Shown one piece after another: positions 15,465 through 24,563 of a stretch of DNA of 64,000 nucleotides; within the stretch, counting starts at the first letter, position 1, and the number at the start of each line of letters is the position of its first letter. Position numbers and translations under genes: made by a program. The DNA comes from Shinella yambaruensis. Its GTDB lineage: Bacteria > Pseudomonadota > Alphaproteobacteria > Rhizobiales > Rhizobiaceae. The stretch is taken from assembly GCF_022899355.1 (NCBI RefSeq), contig NZ_JALJCK010000002.1, positions 186,001-250,000 on the forward strand. Reading direction: 5' to 3'. Below the pieces are notes generated by a model. That model searched no databases. It worked only from the letters and a program-made list of their open reading frames with translations, and was not told where the DNA came from.

Positions 15465-17251
15465 CCGGCCGGACCGACGCCCGCGATCTCGACGACGAAA
15501 CCTTGAGGAAAAACGCCGTCGCGGCCGCCCGCGGCGACCGCGCCTTCGACATCCTCATCCGCGGCGGCATGCTGGTCGACGTGGTGACGGGCGAGCGGCG
15601 CCCCGCCGATATCGGCCTCGTCGGCCCGCTGATCGCCAGCGTCCATGTGCCGGATGCCCGCCGGGATGCCGCGGAAACGATCGATGCCGACGGGCTTTTC
15701 GTCTCGCCCGGCCTCATCGACACGCATATGCATGTCGAAAGCTCGATGATCACGCCCGCTCGCTATGCCGCGGCGACCCTGCCGCGCGGCGTCACGATGC
15801 TCGTCTGGGATCCGCACGAGCTCGGCAATGTGCACGGCGTCGCCGGCGTCGACTGGGCGGCGGAGGCGGCGCGCGTGCTGGCGCAGCGCCATGTGCTGCT
15901 CGCGCCCTCCTGCGTGCCGTCGGCGCCGGGCCTGGAACTGGCCGGCGCCGATCTTCCGGCCGAAACCATCGCCGCGCTGCTCGCCCGCCCGGAGATCGGC
16001 GGCATCGCCGAGGTCATGGACATGCGCGCCGTCATCGAGGGGCGGGCGCGCATGAGCGCCATCCTCGCCGCCGGCCGCCGCTCCGGCAAGCCGATCCACG
16101 GCCATGCCCGCAGCCTGGAAGGCGCCGACCTGCAGGCCTTCGTCACGTCGGGCATCAGCTCCGATCACGAGATCGTCTCGGGCGAGGACCTCCTGCAGAA
16201 GCTGCGTGCCGGCCTCACCATCGAGCTGCGCGGCTCGCACGATCACCTGCTGCCCGAATGCGTCGCCGCCCTCAATGTGCTGCCGCAATTCCCGCAGACG
16301 GTGACGCTGTGCACCGACGACGTCTTCCCGGACGATCTTTTCCATGCCGGCGGCCTCGACGACGTGGTGCGCCGCCTCGTGCGCTACGGAATGAAGCCGG
16401 AATCGGCTCTGCAGGCCGCAACGCTGAACGCCGCCCGCCGCATCGGCCGCACCGACCTCGGCCTCATCGCCCCCGGCCGCCGCGCCGACATCGTGCTTTT
16501 CCGGGACCTTGCCGATTTCCACGCGAAACTGGTCTTTTGCAGCGGCCGTCTCGTCGCCCGCGATGGTGCGCTCATCGAAGCGGCGGAGGAAGTCGATGCG
16601 GCGCCGCTCCGCGGCTCCATGCATCTCTCGCCGCTTGCGGAAAATGATTTCCGCATTCCCTGCGCGGGCAGCGAGGCGACCGTCGCCGTCATCGCAAGAC
16701 CGCGCTTCACCGAATGGGCCGAGGCCGTCGCACGGGTCGAGAACGGTTTCGTCGTCCCCCCCGTCGGCACCACGCTCATCGCCGTGGCGCACCGGCACGG
16801 CAAGGCGGATGCGCGCCCGCGTGTCGGCTTCCTCTCGGGCTGGGGCGAATGGCGCGGCGCGCTTGCCACCACGGTCTCGCATGACAGCCACAACCTTACG
16901 GTCTTCGGCGGCAATGCGCGGGACATGGCCGTTGCCGCCAATGCGGTGATCGCGGCTGGCGGCGGCATGGCCGTCGCGGCCGATGGGAGGGTTTTGGCGC
17001 TGCTCGCGCTGCCGCTTTCCGGCCTGATCTCGGATGCGCCGCTCGAGGATGTGGCCGGCGCCTTCTCGGCGCTGCGCGCCGCGGCAGACGGCATCGTCGA
17101 CTGGCAGCCGCCCTATCTGGTGTTCAAGGCCGTCTTCGGCGCGACGCTCGCCTGCAATGCCGGCCCGCACCAGACCGACCGCGGCATTGCCGACGGCACG
17201 ACCGGCGCGCTGCTCGAAAGCCCGGTCCTGAGCATCCGGGGCCTCTCGTGA
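15461..17251 (+). CDS. ade: Adenine deaminase
   Basis: Converts adenine to hypoxanthine and ammonia; a 596-residue amidohydrolase-superfamily enzyme of the usual Ade length. The metal site motif HMHVE is at 89-93, followed by HGHARSLEG, SDHEIVSGEDLL and CTDDVFPDDL, then the typical C-terminal adenine deaminase domain (SHDSHNLTVFGGN). The ATG lies in an ATGA overlap with the nucleoside hydrolase and is preceded by GGAGG. It is the logical next step after the nucleoside hydrolase. Confidence 0.93.
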   Translation: MTGRTDARDLDDETLRKNAVAAARGDRAFDILIRGGMLVDVVTGERRPADIGLVGPLIASVHVPDARRDAAETIDADGLFVSPGLIDTHMHVESSMITPARYAAATLPRGVTMLVWDPHELGNVHGVAGVDWAAEAARVLAQRHVLLAPSCVPSAPGLELAGADLPAETIAALLARPEIGGIAEVMDMRAVIEGRARMSAILAAGRRSGKPIHGHARSLEGADLQAFVTSGISSDHEIVSGEDLLQKLRAGLTIELRGSHDHLLPECVAALNVLPQFPQTVTLCTDDVFPDDLFHAGGLDDVVRRLVRYGMKPESALQAATLNAARRIGRTDLGLIAPGRRADIVLFRDLADFHAKLVFCSGRLVARDGALIEAAEEVDAAPLRGSMHLSPLAENDFRIPCAGSEATVAVIARPRFTEWAEAVARVENGFVVPPVGTTLIAVAHRHGKADARPRVGFLSGWGEWRGALATTVSHDSHNLTVFGGNARDMAVAANAVIAAGGGMAVAADGRVLALLALPLSGLISDAPLEDVAGAFSALRAAADGIVDWQPPYLVFKAVFGATLACNAGPHQTDRGIADGTTGALLESPVLSIRGLS

Positions 17252-18150
17252 GCACGCCTGCCAACGCCATCGTCCCATCGGCCAGCACCGGCCTGCTGCT
17301 GCCGGCGGTCTTCGTGCCGCTCTGGTCGAGCGGCTTCGTGCTGGCGCGGCTCGTCGCGCCCCATGCGGAGCCGTTGACCTTCCTTGCCGTGCGCTTCTTC
17401 CTCGCATTCCTGGCGCTTGCCGCCATCGCGCTCTGGAAGGGCGCGGCCTGGCCGCGCTCGCATCATGAATGGCGGCAGGCGCTGCTGGCCGGCGTGCTGA
17501 TCCACGGCGTCTATCTCGGCGGCGTCTTCTGGTCGGTGGCGAACGGCCTGCCGACGGCGATCTCCGCGCTGATGGCGGGCATGCAGCCGCTGCTCGTGAC
17601 GCTTCTTGCGGGGCGGGTGCTCGGCGAGCGCATGTCGCGGCGCGGTGCCGTCGGCGTCGTCATTGGCGCCGTCGGCACGCTGGTCACGCTGGCGCCGAAG
17701 CTCGGCGCGACGGATGCCGGCGGCATCCCCCTCGTGCCGCTTCTCGTCTGCCTTGCCGGGGTTCTTGCCATCACCACCGGCTCCATTCTGGTGAAACGCA
17801 CGAAGATCACCGCCGATCCGCTGACCAACACGGCCGTGCAGTATATCGGCGCGCTGGTTCCGACGGCCGTCCTCGTGCCCTTCGTCGGCGGCCCGGGCTT
17901 CGATACGGCGGCGGTGTCATTGTGGATCGGCCTTGCCTGGTCGGTCTTCGGCATGTCGCTCGGGGCGATCCTCCTGCTCCTGCACATGATCCGCCGCGGG
18001 GCGCTGTCGAAAGTGTCCTCGCTCTTCTTCCTCGTGCCCGGCGTCTCGGCCCTGATGGCCTGGATCGGTTTCGGCGAAAGCCTGACCATCGTCCAGATCG
18101 CCGGTCTTTCCATCGCGACGCTCGGCGTCTCCCTCGCCAGCCGCGGCTAA
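17248..18150 (+). CDS. EamA/DMT family transporter
   Basis: A 300-residue inner-membrane protein with about ten membrane segments in two EamA repeats (the first begins LLPAVFVPLWSSGFVLARLV, the second near LVCLAGVLAITTGSILVKRT). The start is GTG in a GTGA overlap with ade. Members of the family export or import amino acids, purines and other metabolites. In this operon, efflux of a purine base or uptake of an amide substrate for the next gene are both possible. Confidence 0.88.
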   Translation: MSTPANAIVPSASTGLLLPAVFVPLWSSGFVLARLVAPHAEPLTFLAVRFFLAFLALAAIALWKGAAWPRSHHEWRQALLAGVLIHGVYLGGVFWSVANGLPTAISALMAGMQPLLVTLLAGRVLGERMSRRGAVGVVIGAVGTLVTLAPKLGATDAGGIPLVPLLVCLAGVLAITTGSILVKRTKITADPLTNTAVQYIGALVPTAVLVPFVGGPGFDTAAVSLWIGLAWSVFGMSLGAILLLLHMIRRGALSKVSSLFFLVPGVSALMAWIGFGESLTIVQIAGLSIATLGVSLASRG

Positions 18151-18166
18151 ACCGACAGGAACCACC

Positions 18167-19468
18167 ATGACCCTTGCCGAGATGATCGCCGCCAGCAATG
18201 CGCCCGCCGTGCTCGTGCGCCGCGACCTGCATCGCCATCCGGAAACCGCCTTCCTCGAATACCGCACCGCCTCGCGCATCGCGGCCTATCTCGATCATCT
18301 CGGTTTTGCCGTGCGCACCGGCCGCGAGGTGATGGACTACGATGCCGTCATCGATCCGCCGCCGGCCGGGCAGGTGGCGGATGCGAGGCGGGCGGCGCTC
18401 GCCGCGGGCGGGGACCCCGCCTGGATGGAGCGCATGCCGGACGGCCTGACGGGCATCGTCGCCGACTACCGTTTTGGCGAAGGTCCTGTCGTCGCCTTCC
18501 GCTTCGACATGGATGCCTTGCCGGTCAGCGAGACCGAGGCGGCGGAGCACCGGCCGAACGCGGAGGACTACCGTTCCCGCTTTGCCGGGCGCATGCATGC
18601 CTGCGGCCATGACGGGCATGTCGGCATCGGCCTTGCCCTTGCCCGACGGCTCAGCCGGGAAAAGGGGCTTTCCGGCACCCTGCGCCTGATCTTCCAGCCG
18701 GCCGAGGAGAGTGCGCGCGGCGCCGCGCCCATGGTGGCGGGCGGCGCGGTCGAAGGGGTCGATCATCTCTTCGTCGGTCATCTCGGCTGCCTGCTGCCCT
18801 CCGGCAAGATCGGCGCCAGCGCCGTCGGCTTCCTGTTCTCGAGCCGCTTCGTCGTCACGTTCCGCGGCGCCGTCGCCCATGCGGCGATGGGCCCGCAGGA
18901 GGGGCGCAACGCGCTGCTGGCGGGCGCTGCGGCAGCGCTCGGCCTGCACGGCGTTTCGCGTTTTGCCGGTGCAGAGACCTTCGTCAATGTCGGCATGCTT
19001 ACGGCCGGCACGGCCTTCAACATCGTTGCCGATACCTGCGAGATGCTGGTGGAGGTGCGGGCCGACGACCGCGCGGCGCATGACTACATGGTCGAGCGGC
19101 TCCGCGCGGTCATCGAGGGTGCCGCCGCCATGCAGCAGTGCGACGTGGAGATCGTGCGCAAGAGCCATATGCCCGGAAACGAGAACAGCCGGGACGCTGC
19201 CGAGCTCATCGCCGCGGTCGCGCGGGGCCTGCCCGGCGTCACCGAGGTGCTGCCGGAATGGTCGATCGGCGGCGGCGACGATGCCTGCCTGATGATCCGC
19301 CGCGTGCGGGAGAACGGCGGTTCGGCCGCCTATTGCATCATCGGCAGCGACATTCCCGCCGTACACCACGCCGCCGATTTCGATATCGACGAGGCATCGC
19401 TGGAAACCGGCGTGTCGCTGTTCGCAGGCGTTGCGCAGCGGCTGCTGGGGCCGCAGGGCGGCCGGTAG
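18167..19468 (+). CDS. M20 family amidohydrolase, AbgA-like
   Basis: Zinc-dependent amidohydrolase of 433 residues. The metal motif HACGHDGH is at 144-151 and FQPAEES carries the catalytic Glu pair. Length, the spacer between residues 50 and 100 (DGLTGIVADY) and the late SIGGGDDACLMIRRV stretch resemble AbgA, the p-aminobenzoyl-glutamate hydrolase subunit, more than shorter hippurate hydrolases. AGGAACC precedes the ATG. No AbgB partner is in the window. As last gene of a nucleoside operon it may act on an amide related to folate or purine catabolism; this is inference. Confidence 0.85.
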   Translation: MTLAEMIAASNAPAVLVRRDLHRHPETAFLEYRTASRIAAYLDHLGFAVRTGREVMDYDAVIDPPPAGQVADARRAALAAGGDPAWMERMPDGLTGIVADYRFGEGPVVAFRFDMDALPVSETEAAEHRPNAEDYRSRFAGRMHACGHDGHVGIGLALARRLSREKGLSGTLRLIFQPAEESARGAAPMVAGGAVEGVDHLFVGHLGCLLPSGKIGASAVGFLFSSRFVVTFRGAVAHAAMGPQEGRNALLAGAAAALGLHGVSRFAGAETFVNVGMLTAGTAFNIVADTCEMLVEVRADDRAAHDYMVERLRAVIEGAAAMQQCDVEIVRKSHMPGNENSRDAAELIAAVARGLPGVTEVLPEWSIGGGDDACLMIRRVRENGGSAAYCIIGSDIPAVHHAADFDIDEASLETGVSLFAGVAQRLLGPQGGR

Positions 19469-19511
19469 CAGGTCGCTGCAGCGTCCGGCAGCCGGCCGGG
19501 CGAATAAGGGA

Positions 19512-19537
19512 CCGTGCCCCGCAAGAAGGAGGCACGG
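19512..19537. terminator. Possible bidirectional terminator between convergent genes
   Basis: CCGTGCC (19512-19518) and GGCACGG (19531-19537) are perfect arms with a 12-base loop, in the 78-base gap between the convergent AbgA-like and NCS1 permease genes. No T-run follows, so the call rests on position. Confidence 0.35.
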
Positions 19538-19546
19538 CCGTTGGGT

Positions 19547-20902
19547 TCAGCCCGCCACCAGGAACCAGGAGCGGCGCGCCTGCATCAGCCCCGCGGCATA
19601 GATGGAGAAGGCGAGGACCGCGGTCGCCGGCGCCGAGAGCTCCGCATAGGTGCCACCCCAGACATGCAGCGCGATGCCGGCCGCTGCGGCGATGAACCAG
19701 GCGCTGATGCCGAGCGGGTTGAAGGCCGGCACATGGCTGGAGCGGTATTCGATGGCAGGCCCCACCAGCGTGCTGTAGCGGTCGATCAGGATGTGCGCCA
19801 TGGCGACGGCGACCCAGGCGACGACGAAGATGCCCTGGTAGGCGAGGGCCTGGAGCAGGTAGGCGAAGACGTCGGCCAGCATCAGGAGATAGACGATGAC
19901 GCCGACCGCGATCGCCCAGCCGACGCGTCCGAAGGGCAGGCGGCCGAAGAGTTGCACCAGCGCTTCGAGGTTGACGGCGGCAAGGTAGTAGTTCGCCGTG
20001 TTGATGCGCGTCTGGGTGACCCAGACGAAGGCGAGGCCCCAGATGCCCATGAGCTTCAGGAGCGCCAGCAGCACGCTGACCTCCGAGAGCGCGCCGAGAT
20101 CCGGTACGGTGCCGATCATGAACATGCCGAAAAGCCCGCTGACCAGGAAGGCGACGGCATAGAAGGGCGTGCCGAAGTTGAACCAGGCGTGATAGCCGGC
20201 GTCCTCCTGCCGGCCGAAGCGGGCATAGTCGAAGGTGAACATCATCAGCACCCAGACGCCCATGTAATAGACGAAGCAGGACCACCAGCCGCCGGCCGGC
20301 GCGCCGGTTTCCGGGCCGAGGTTCAGCCACTTGTCGCTGTAGCCGTATTCGCCGATGGCGAGCGCGACGGCGACGATCAGGCCGAGGATGTAGAAGGGCA
20401 GCAGCACGCCGTTGAACTTGTCGAGCCAGGTCTGGATGCTGCCGAAGATCAGGGGCACGCTGTAGAGCACGACGATCAGGGCTGCGAGCGGATAGGAGAT
20501 CGACGGCAGCACGGTGTTGATGCCGACGGCGATGACCGAGCCCTCGAAGACGGCGTAGTAGATCGCCGTGGCGCAGAAGATCAGCGTCGCCAGCCCCGCC
20601 CCGACATTGCCGAAGAGGACGCGCGAGAACAGCGCCACGGAAAGTCCGGTGCGGATGGCGAAGCGGCTCAGCACCGCATTGACAACGCCATAGGCGATGA
20701 CCGACAGCACGATGCCGATGATGGCGTTGCGCGTGCCGAAATTCAGCGCCATCGCCGCGCCGACGACGATATAGAAGACGGCGCTGCACACCGCCCACCA
20801 GGCCATGGTCAAGGCGCCCCTGGGCATGCGGGCATGTGGCGGGACCGCCACGTTGGAAAAATCCGAATTGTCGGCTTCGGTGGCCGATAGGTTGCCTGCC
20901 AT
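19547..20902 (-). CDS. NCS1 family permease (cytosine/purine/hydantoin type)
   Basis: A 451-residue inner-membrane transporter with about twelve membrane segments and the NCS1 pattern (TMAWWAVCSAVFYIVVGAAM, GLSVALFSRVLFGNVGAGLA, TFDYARFG, TRINTANYYLA). GAGGGGAACAAG precedes the ATG. The gene lies downstream of hyuA on the same strand, so a hydantoin-permease role in the manner of HyuP/Mhp1 is the best reading; cytosine or purine import is the alternative. Confidence 0.9.
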   Translation of the reverse strand: MAGNLSATEADNSDFSNVAVPPHARMPRGALTMAWWAVCSAVFYIVVGAAMALNFGTRNAIIGIVLSVIAYGVVNAVLSRFAIRTGLSVALFSRVLFGNVGAGLATLIFCATAIYYAVFEGSVIAVGINTVLPSISYPLAALIVVLYSVPLIFGSIQTWLDKFNGVLLPFYILGLIVAVALAIGEYGYSDKWLNLGPETGAPAGGWWSCFVYYMGVWVLMMFTFDYARFGRQEDAGYHAWFNFGTPFYAVAFLVSGLFGMFMIGTVPDLGALSEVSVLLALLKLMGIWGLAFVWVTQTRINTANYYLAAVNLEALVQLFGRLPFGRVGWAIAVGVIVYLLMLADVFAYLLQALAYQGIFVVAWVAVAMAHILIDRYSTLVGPAIEYRSSHVPAFNPLGISAWFIAAAAGIALHVWGGTYAELSAPATAVLAFSIYAAGLMQARRSWFLVAG

Positions 20903-20962
20903 CTTGTTCCCCTCGATTGTTGCAGGTGATGCGGCCCTGCCGGTGGCGGCGGGGCCATTGGC

Positions 20963-22687
20963 TCAGGTGCGCGTCAGCAGGTAGCTGCCGCTTTCATGCA
21001 GCACGCTCGTCCAGCCGGGCTCGATGACGATGGTCGTCGTCACCTCCTCGATGATCGCCGGCCCCGCGATGCGGGCGCCCGCGCCAAGTTTCGCGCCGTC
21101 ATAGATCGGCGTGGAGACCGCCTTGCCGGACTGGTCGAAGATCGCCTCGCGGTAGCCCTTGAGCGCCGCCTTCGCATCGCCGCCTTCGGCGAGTTTCGGC
21201 GGGCGGACCTTCTCGATGAGGCCGTAGACGGTGGATTCGAGGTTCACGACTTCGACCGCGCTGTGGCGTTCGGCATAGGTGTAGAGTTCCTCGTGGCGGG
21301 CGTGGAAGGCGTCCTTGACCTTTTCGATGGTCGTCTCGTCGATCGGGAACGTGCCGATATCGACCGTGCATTCATGCACCTGGCCGACATAGCGCATGTC
21401 GATGGAGCGCTTGATGGCGATCGCGTCGTCGGCAAAACCGTCCGCCTTCAGATGCGCGACGCCCTTCTCCTCGATCTCGCGGAACAGGCTGTCGATGCGC
21501 TGGTAGGCTCTCGCATTGTCGAGCCGCACCGGGGCGGGAGCCATGTAGTTGTATTTGACGTCGGAGATGATCTGGCCGAAGGCGCAGAGGCCGGAGGCAA
21601 GTTTCGGCAGGATGATCGTGTCGATGCCCATCTCGCCCGCCAGCGCCGTGATATGCGCCGCCGTCGCTCCGCCCGCGCCGACCAGCACGAAATCGCGCGG
21701 ATCATAGCCGCGCTCGACGGAGACGCGGCGGATGCCGTTGACCATGCTGTTGTTGACGATGGCGAACATGCCGTAGGCCGCCTGCTCGACGGAGATGCCG
21801 AGCGGTTCGGCGACGCGCGCCACCGCCGCGCGTGCCTTCTCGATATCGAGCGGCAGCTTGCCGCCGAGCAGGCCCTCCGGGTTGAGGTAGCCGAGCACGA
21901 GATTGGCGTCGGAGGTCGTCGGCTCCGTGCCGCCGCGGCCGTAGCAGGCGGGGCCGGGCTCGGAGCCCGCCGATTGCGGGCCGACCTGCAAGAGGCCGAG
22001 CGGATCGATCCAGCCGATGGAGCCGCCGCCTGCGCCCAGCGTCTCGACCTGGATCATCGGCACGCCGATGCGGTAGCGCAGGAAATCGATGTTCTTGTTG
22101 AGGTTGGTCTGGCCGTTGCGGGTCAGCGTGATGTCGAAGGAGGTGCCGCCCATGTCGACGGTGATGACGTTCTTGTGGTCGAAGGGCGCGCCGGCATAGA
22201 GCCCCGCCTGCGGCGCGGAGGCCGGGCCGGAATTGATGGCGTAGACGGAGCGGTCGGTCATCACCTGGCCGACCGCGAGCCCTCCGTTCGACTGGAAGTA
22301 GCGCACCGGCTGCTTGGCGCCGAGCGTGCGGAAATAGGTGTCGACGGCGGCGACGTAGCGGCGCATGACGGGGGCGAGATAGGCGTTAGTGACGGCTGTG
22401 GAGGTGCGGGTGTATTCGCGCACCTGCGGGTAAAGCTCGCCGCCGACGGTGAGGATCGCCTCCGGCATCATCTCGCGCACGATTTCCGCCGCGCGCCGCT
22501 CATGGCTCGGGTCGAGCACCGACCAGACGAAGGAAATGGCGACGGTCTCGACACCCTCCTTTAGGAACAGGCGGCAGGCCTCGCGCACGTCCTCCTCGTG
22601 CAGCGGGGTGCGCACCGAGCCGTCGGACAGGATGCGCTCGCGCACGCCGCGCCTTCGATGGAGACGAGGCCGTTGCGCACGTCCCAC
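20963..22687 (-). pseudogene. hyuA: Hydantoinase/oxoprolinase subunit A, N-terminally truncated remnant
   Basis: About 560 genuine HyuA residues from GVRERILSDGSVRTPLHE to the end, including the ATPase-core stretch VDMGGTSFDITLTRNG and VGAGGATAAHI. Intact HyuA proteins are about 680-690 residues and begin with a DxGGTxTD nucleotide-binding strand; that N-terminal part, roughly 130 residues, is absent. The reading frame runs back into hyuB out of frame from a GTG at 22687, so the first 14 residues are not HyuA. The junction near 22640-22655 joins late hyuB directly to mid-hyuA, which points to a deletion. Probably inactive. Confidence 0.8.
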
Positions 22688-24321
22688 ACGACCTTCTCAA
22701 CCGGCCGCTCGAAGGGATTGCCGTAGCCGCCGCCGCCCGGATTGAGGTTGGTGATGGTCTCGCCCGGCTTGATGGTCTCAATGATGTTCTTGCGCTCCAC
22801 CTCGACCTTGCCGCCGCGGCGCAGCTCCACGCGGCCGACCTTGGTGTCGACCATCGCCGATCTTGCGCCTGCCGCGCCCATGGCGGGAATGCGCCGGCCT
22901 TCGCCGAAACCGATGCACAGCATGTCGCCGTTGAGCGGCTCGACCTCCCAGGCGGTGCCGGAGCCGCCGCGGAATTTTCCGGCGCCGCCGGAATCGGTCA
23001 TCAGCGAATAGCGGTGGATGACGATAGGGTAGGAATATTCCAGAAGCTCGACGTCGCCGGAGGTGAGCGCGCCGAAGCAGCATTCCGGGCCGACGGCATG
23101 CCAGCCGTCCTGCTTGGGCGTCGCGCCGCCGCCGGAGATGATGGTGGCGAGCACCATGGTGACGAATTCCTCGTTGGTGCGGGAATCGCGGCCGGCGATG
23201 TTGAGGCCGTTGGCGTGGCCCCAGGAGGCGGAGACCTTCGACGGCATGGCCTTCTCGAAGGCGAGGCGCACCGCGTCGGTCAGCGTTTCCATCGGCGTCG
23301 TCGTGCAGTTCATGTGCGGGGCGGGTTCCTCAGCATTGCAGAGCGTACCCTTCGGCCCGAAATCGAGGCTGACGCAGCGATAGAGGCCCTCGTTGTAGGG
23401 CGGCGGCAGGGCGGCGAACATCATCAGGCCGAGATAGACGCCGGAATGGGAATTGCCCTCGTAGGAATTGATGAAATAGGGGACCTGCGGCGGGCTGGCG
23501 ATGGCGATGTGGCAGCTATCGCCCGTGACCGTCACCGTCGCCTTGATCTCGAAATCGCCGAAACCGTGGCCGGCATCCTCCAGGATGGCTGAGCCCTCGT
23601 AGGTGCCGTCGGGCACGGTCGCGATCAACGCGCGCATGTGCCGGTCGGCCATGTCGAGCAAGGTATCGACGCAGGCGTCGACCTGCTCCTTGCCGTATTT
23701 GTCGAGCATGGCGATGAGGTTGCGCTCGCCGACCTGGCAGGCGCCGATCAGCGCCCGGAAGTCGCCCTCCTGGTCGCGGCGGGCGCGCATGTTGGTGAGG
23801 ATCATGTTGAGCACGTCGTTGCGTGGCATGCCGCGGTCCCAGATCTTGACCGGCGGAATGCGCAGGCACTCGGCGTAGATCTCGGTGGCGTTGGGGTTGT
23901 AGCCGGCGGGAACGGGCCCGCCGATGTCGGTGAGATGCCCCTTGCAGACGGTCCAGTAGACCAGCTCGCCCTTGTAGAAGACCGGCTTGTACATGCAGGT
24001 GTCGATGGCGTGGCTGCCGCCGAAGGCCGGGTCGTTGTGCAGGAACAGGTCGCCCTCGTGGATGTCGTCGCCGAAGAAGGCGGCCACCGCCTTCATGGCG
24101 GGGATGAGCGAGCCGAGATGGATCGGGATGTCCTGGCCCTGCAGGATCATCTCCGGCTGGGCGTTGAACAGCGCCGTCGAATAATCGTGCGCCAGGTTGA
24201 AGACCGACGAGCGCGCCGTCTTTTCGAGCGCGAGCGTCATTTCGCGCTGGGTGGTCTCGAGCATGCCGCGCACGACCGAAAGGGTGATCGGGTCTACCTT
24301 TGAAGTCTGGGTATGGTTCAT
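22561..24321 (-). CDS. hyuB: Hydantoinase/oxoprolinase subunit B with aberrant C-terminus
   Basis: Subunit B of an ATP-dependent N-methylhydantoinase-type enzyme. Genuine sequence runs from VDPITLSVVRGMLETTQREM through LTDIGGPVPAGYN, HMNCTTTPMETLTDA and NPGGGGYGNPFERP to VRNGLVSIEG. The last 28 residues (from about ACASASCPTARC) are hyuA DNA read in the wrong frame, so the natural tail is lost. The ATG at 24321 is preferred; a GTG at 24330 is in frame, and neither has a strong ribosome binding site. With hyuA truncated the enzyme is unlikely to work. It is divergent from an AraC gene that may control it. Confidence 0.85.
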   Translation of the reverse strand: MNHTQTSKVDPITLSVVRGMLETTQREMTLALEKTARSSVFNLAHDYSTALFNAQPEMILQGQDIPIHLGSLIPAMKAVAAFFGDDIHEGDLFLHNDPAFGGSHAIDTCMYKPVFYKGELVYWTVCKGHLTDIGGPVPAGYNPNATEIYAECLRIPPVKIWDRGMPRNDVLNMILTNMRARRDQEGDFRALIGACQVGERNLIAMLDKYGKEQVDACVDTLLDMADRHMRALIATVPDGTYEGSAILEDAGHGFGDFEIKATVTVTGDSCHIAIASPPQVPYFINSYEGNSHSGVYLGLMMFAALPPPYNEGLYRCVSLDFGPKGTLCNAEEPAPHMNCTTTPMETLTDAVRLAFEKAMPSKVSASWGHANGLNIAGRDSRTNEEFVTMVLATIISGGGATPKQDGWHAVGPECCFGALTSGDVELLEYSYPIVIHRYSLMTDSGGAGKFRGGSGTAWEVEPLNGDMLCIGFGEGRRIPAMGAAGARSAMVDTKVGRVELRRGGKVEVERKNIIETIKPGETITNLNPGGGGYGNPFERPVEKVVWDVRNGLVSIEGAACASASCPTARCAPRCTRRTCARPAACS

Positions 24322-24506
24322 CGTGTTCACGCTGGTTGAGGGCGAGAATCGACGGCCTGGAAACCGTTGGAAGTGCTGATGTGACTGTTCCCTTGAGCCG
24401 CCGGTATCTGTCGCACCGTTGAAGCCGGGGTCAATCTAGGCAGAGTTTTCCGCTCCGGTCTTTGCAGCGCGGGAACGACGAATTGCGCGCGGGCGCACAA
24501 GCTGTC

Positions 24507-24528
24507 ATTTTCGTTGCCTGGCGAAAAT
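24507..24528. promoter_or_regulatory. Inverted repeat in the hyuB/araC divergent region
   Basis: ATTTTCG (24507-24513) and CGAAAAT (24522-24528) are perfect 7-base arms with an 8-base spacer, 36 bases upstream of the AraC-family ATG, within the 242-base divergent region. It is a candidate operator; nothing else is recognised in this gap. Confidence 0.4.
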
Positions 24529-24563
24529 CATGTGCATACCTTTGTTCGAAGAGGGCAAGCCGC

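Noticed and set aside
15242-17407. Long minus-strand open frame opposite adenine deaminase
   Set aside because: Shadow frame; the plus strand carries all adenine deaminase motifs and overlapping operon starts.
20963-24321. Programmed frameshift joining hyuB and hyuA
   Set aside because: A frameshift would not explain the missing N-terminal residues of HyuA; a deletion explains both the frame change and the lost sequence.
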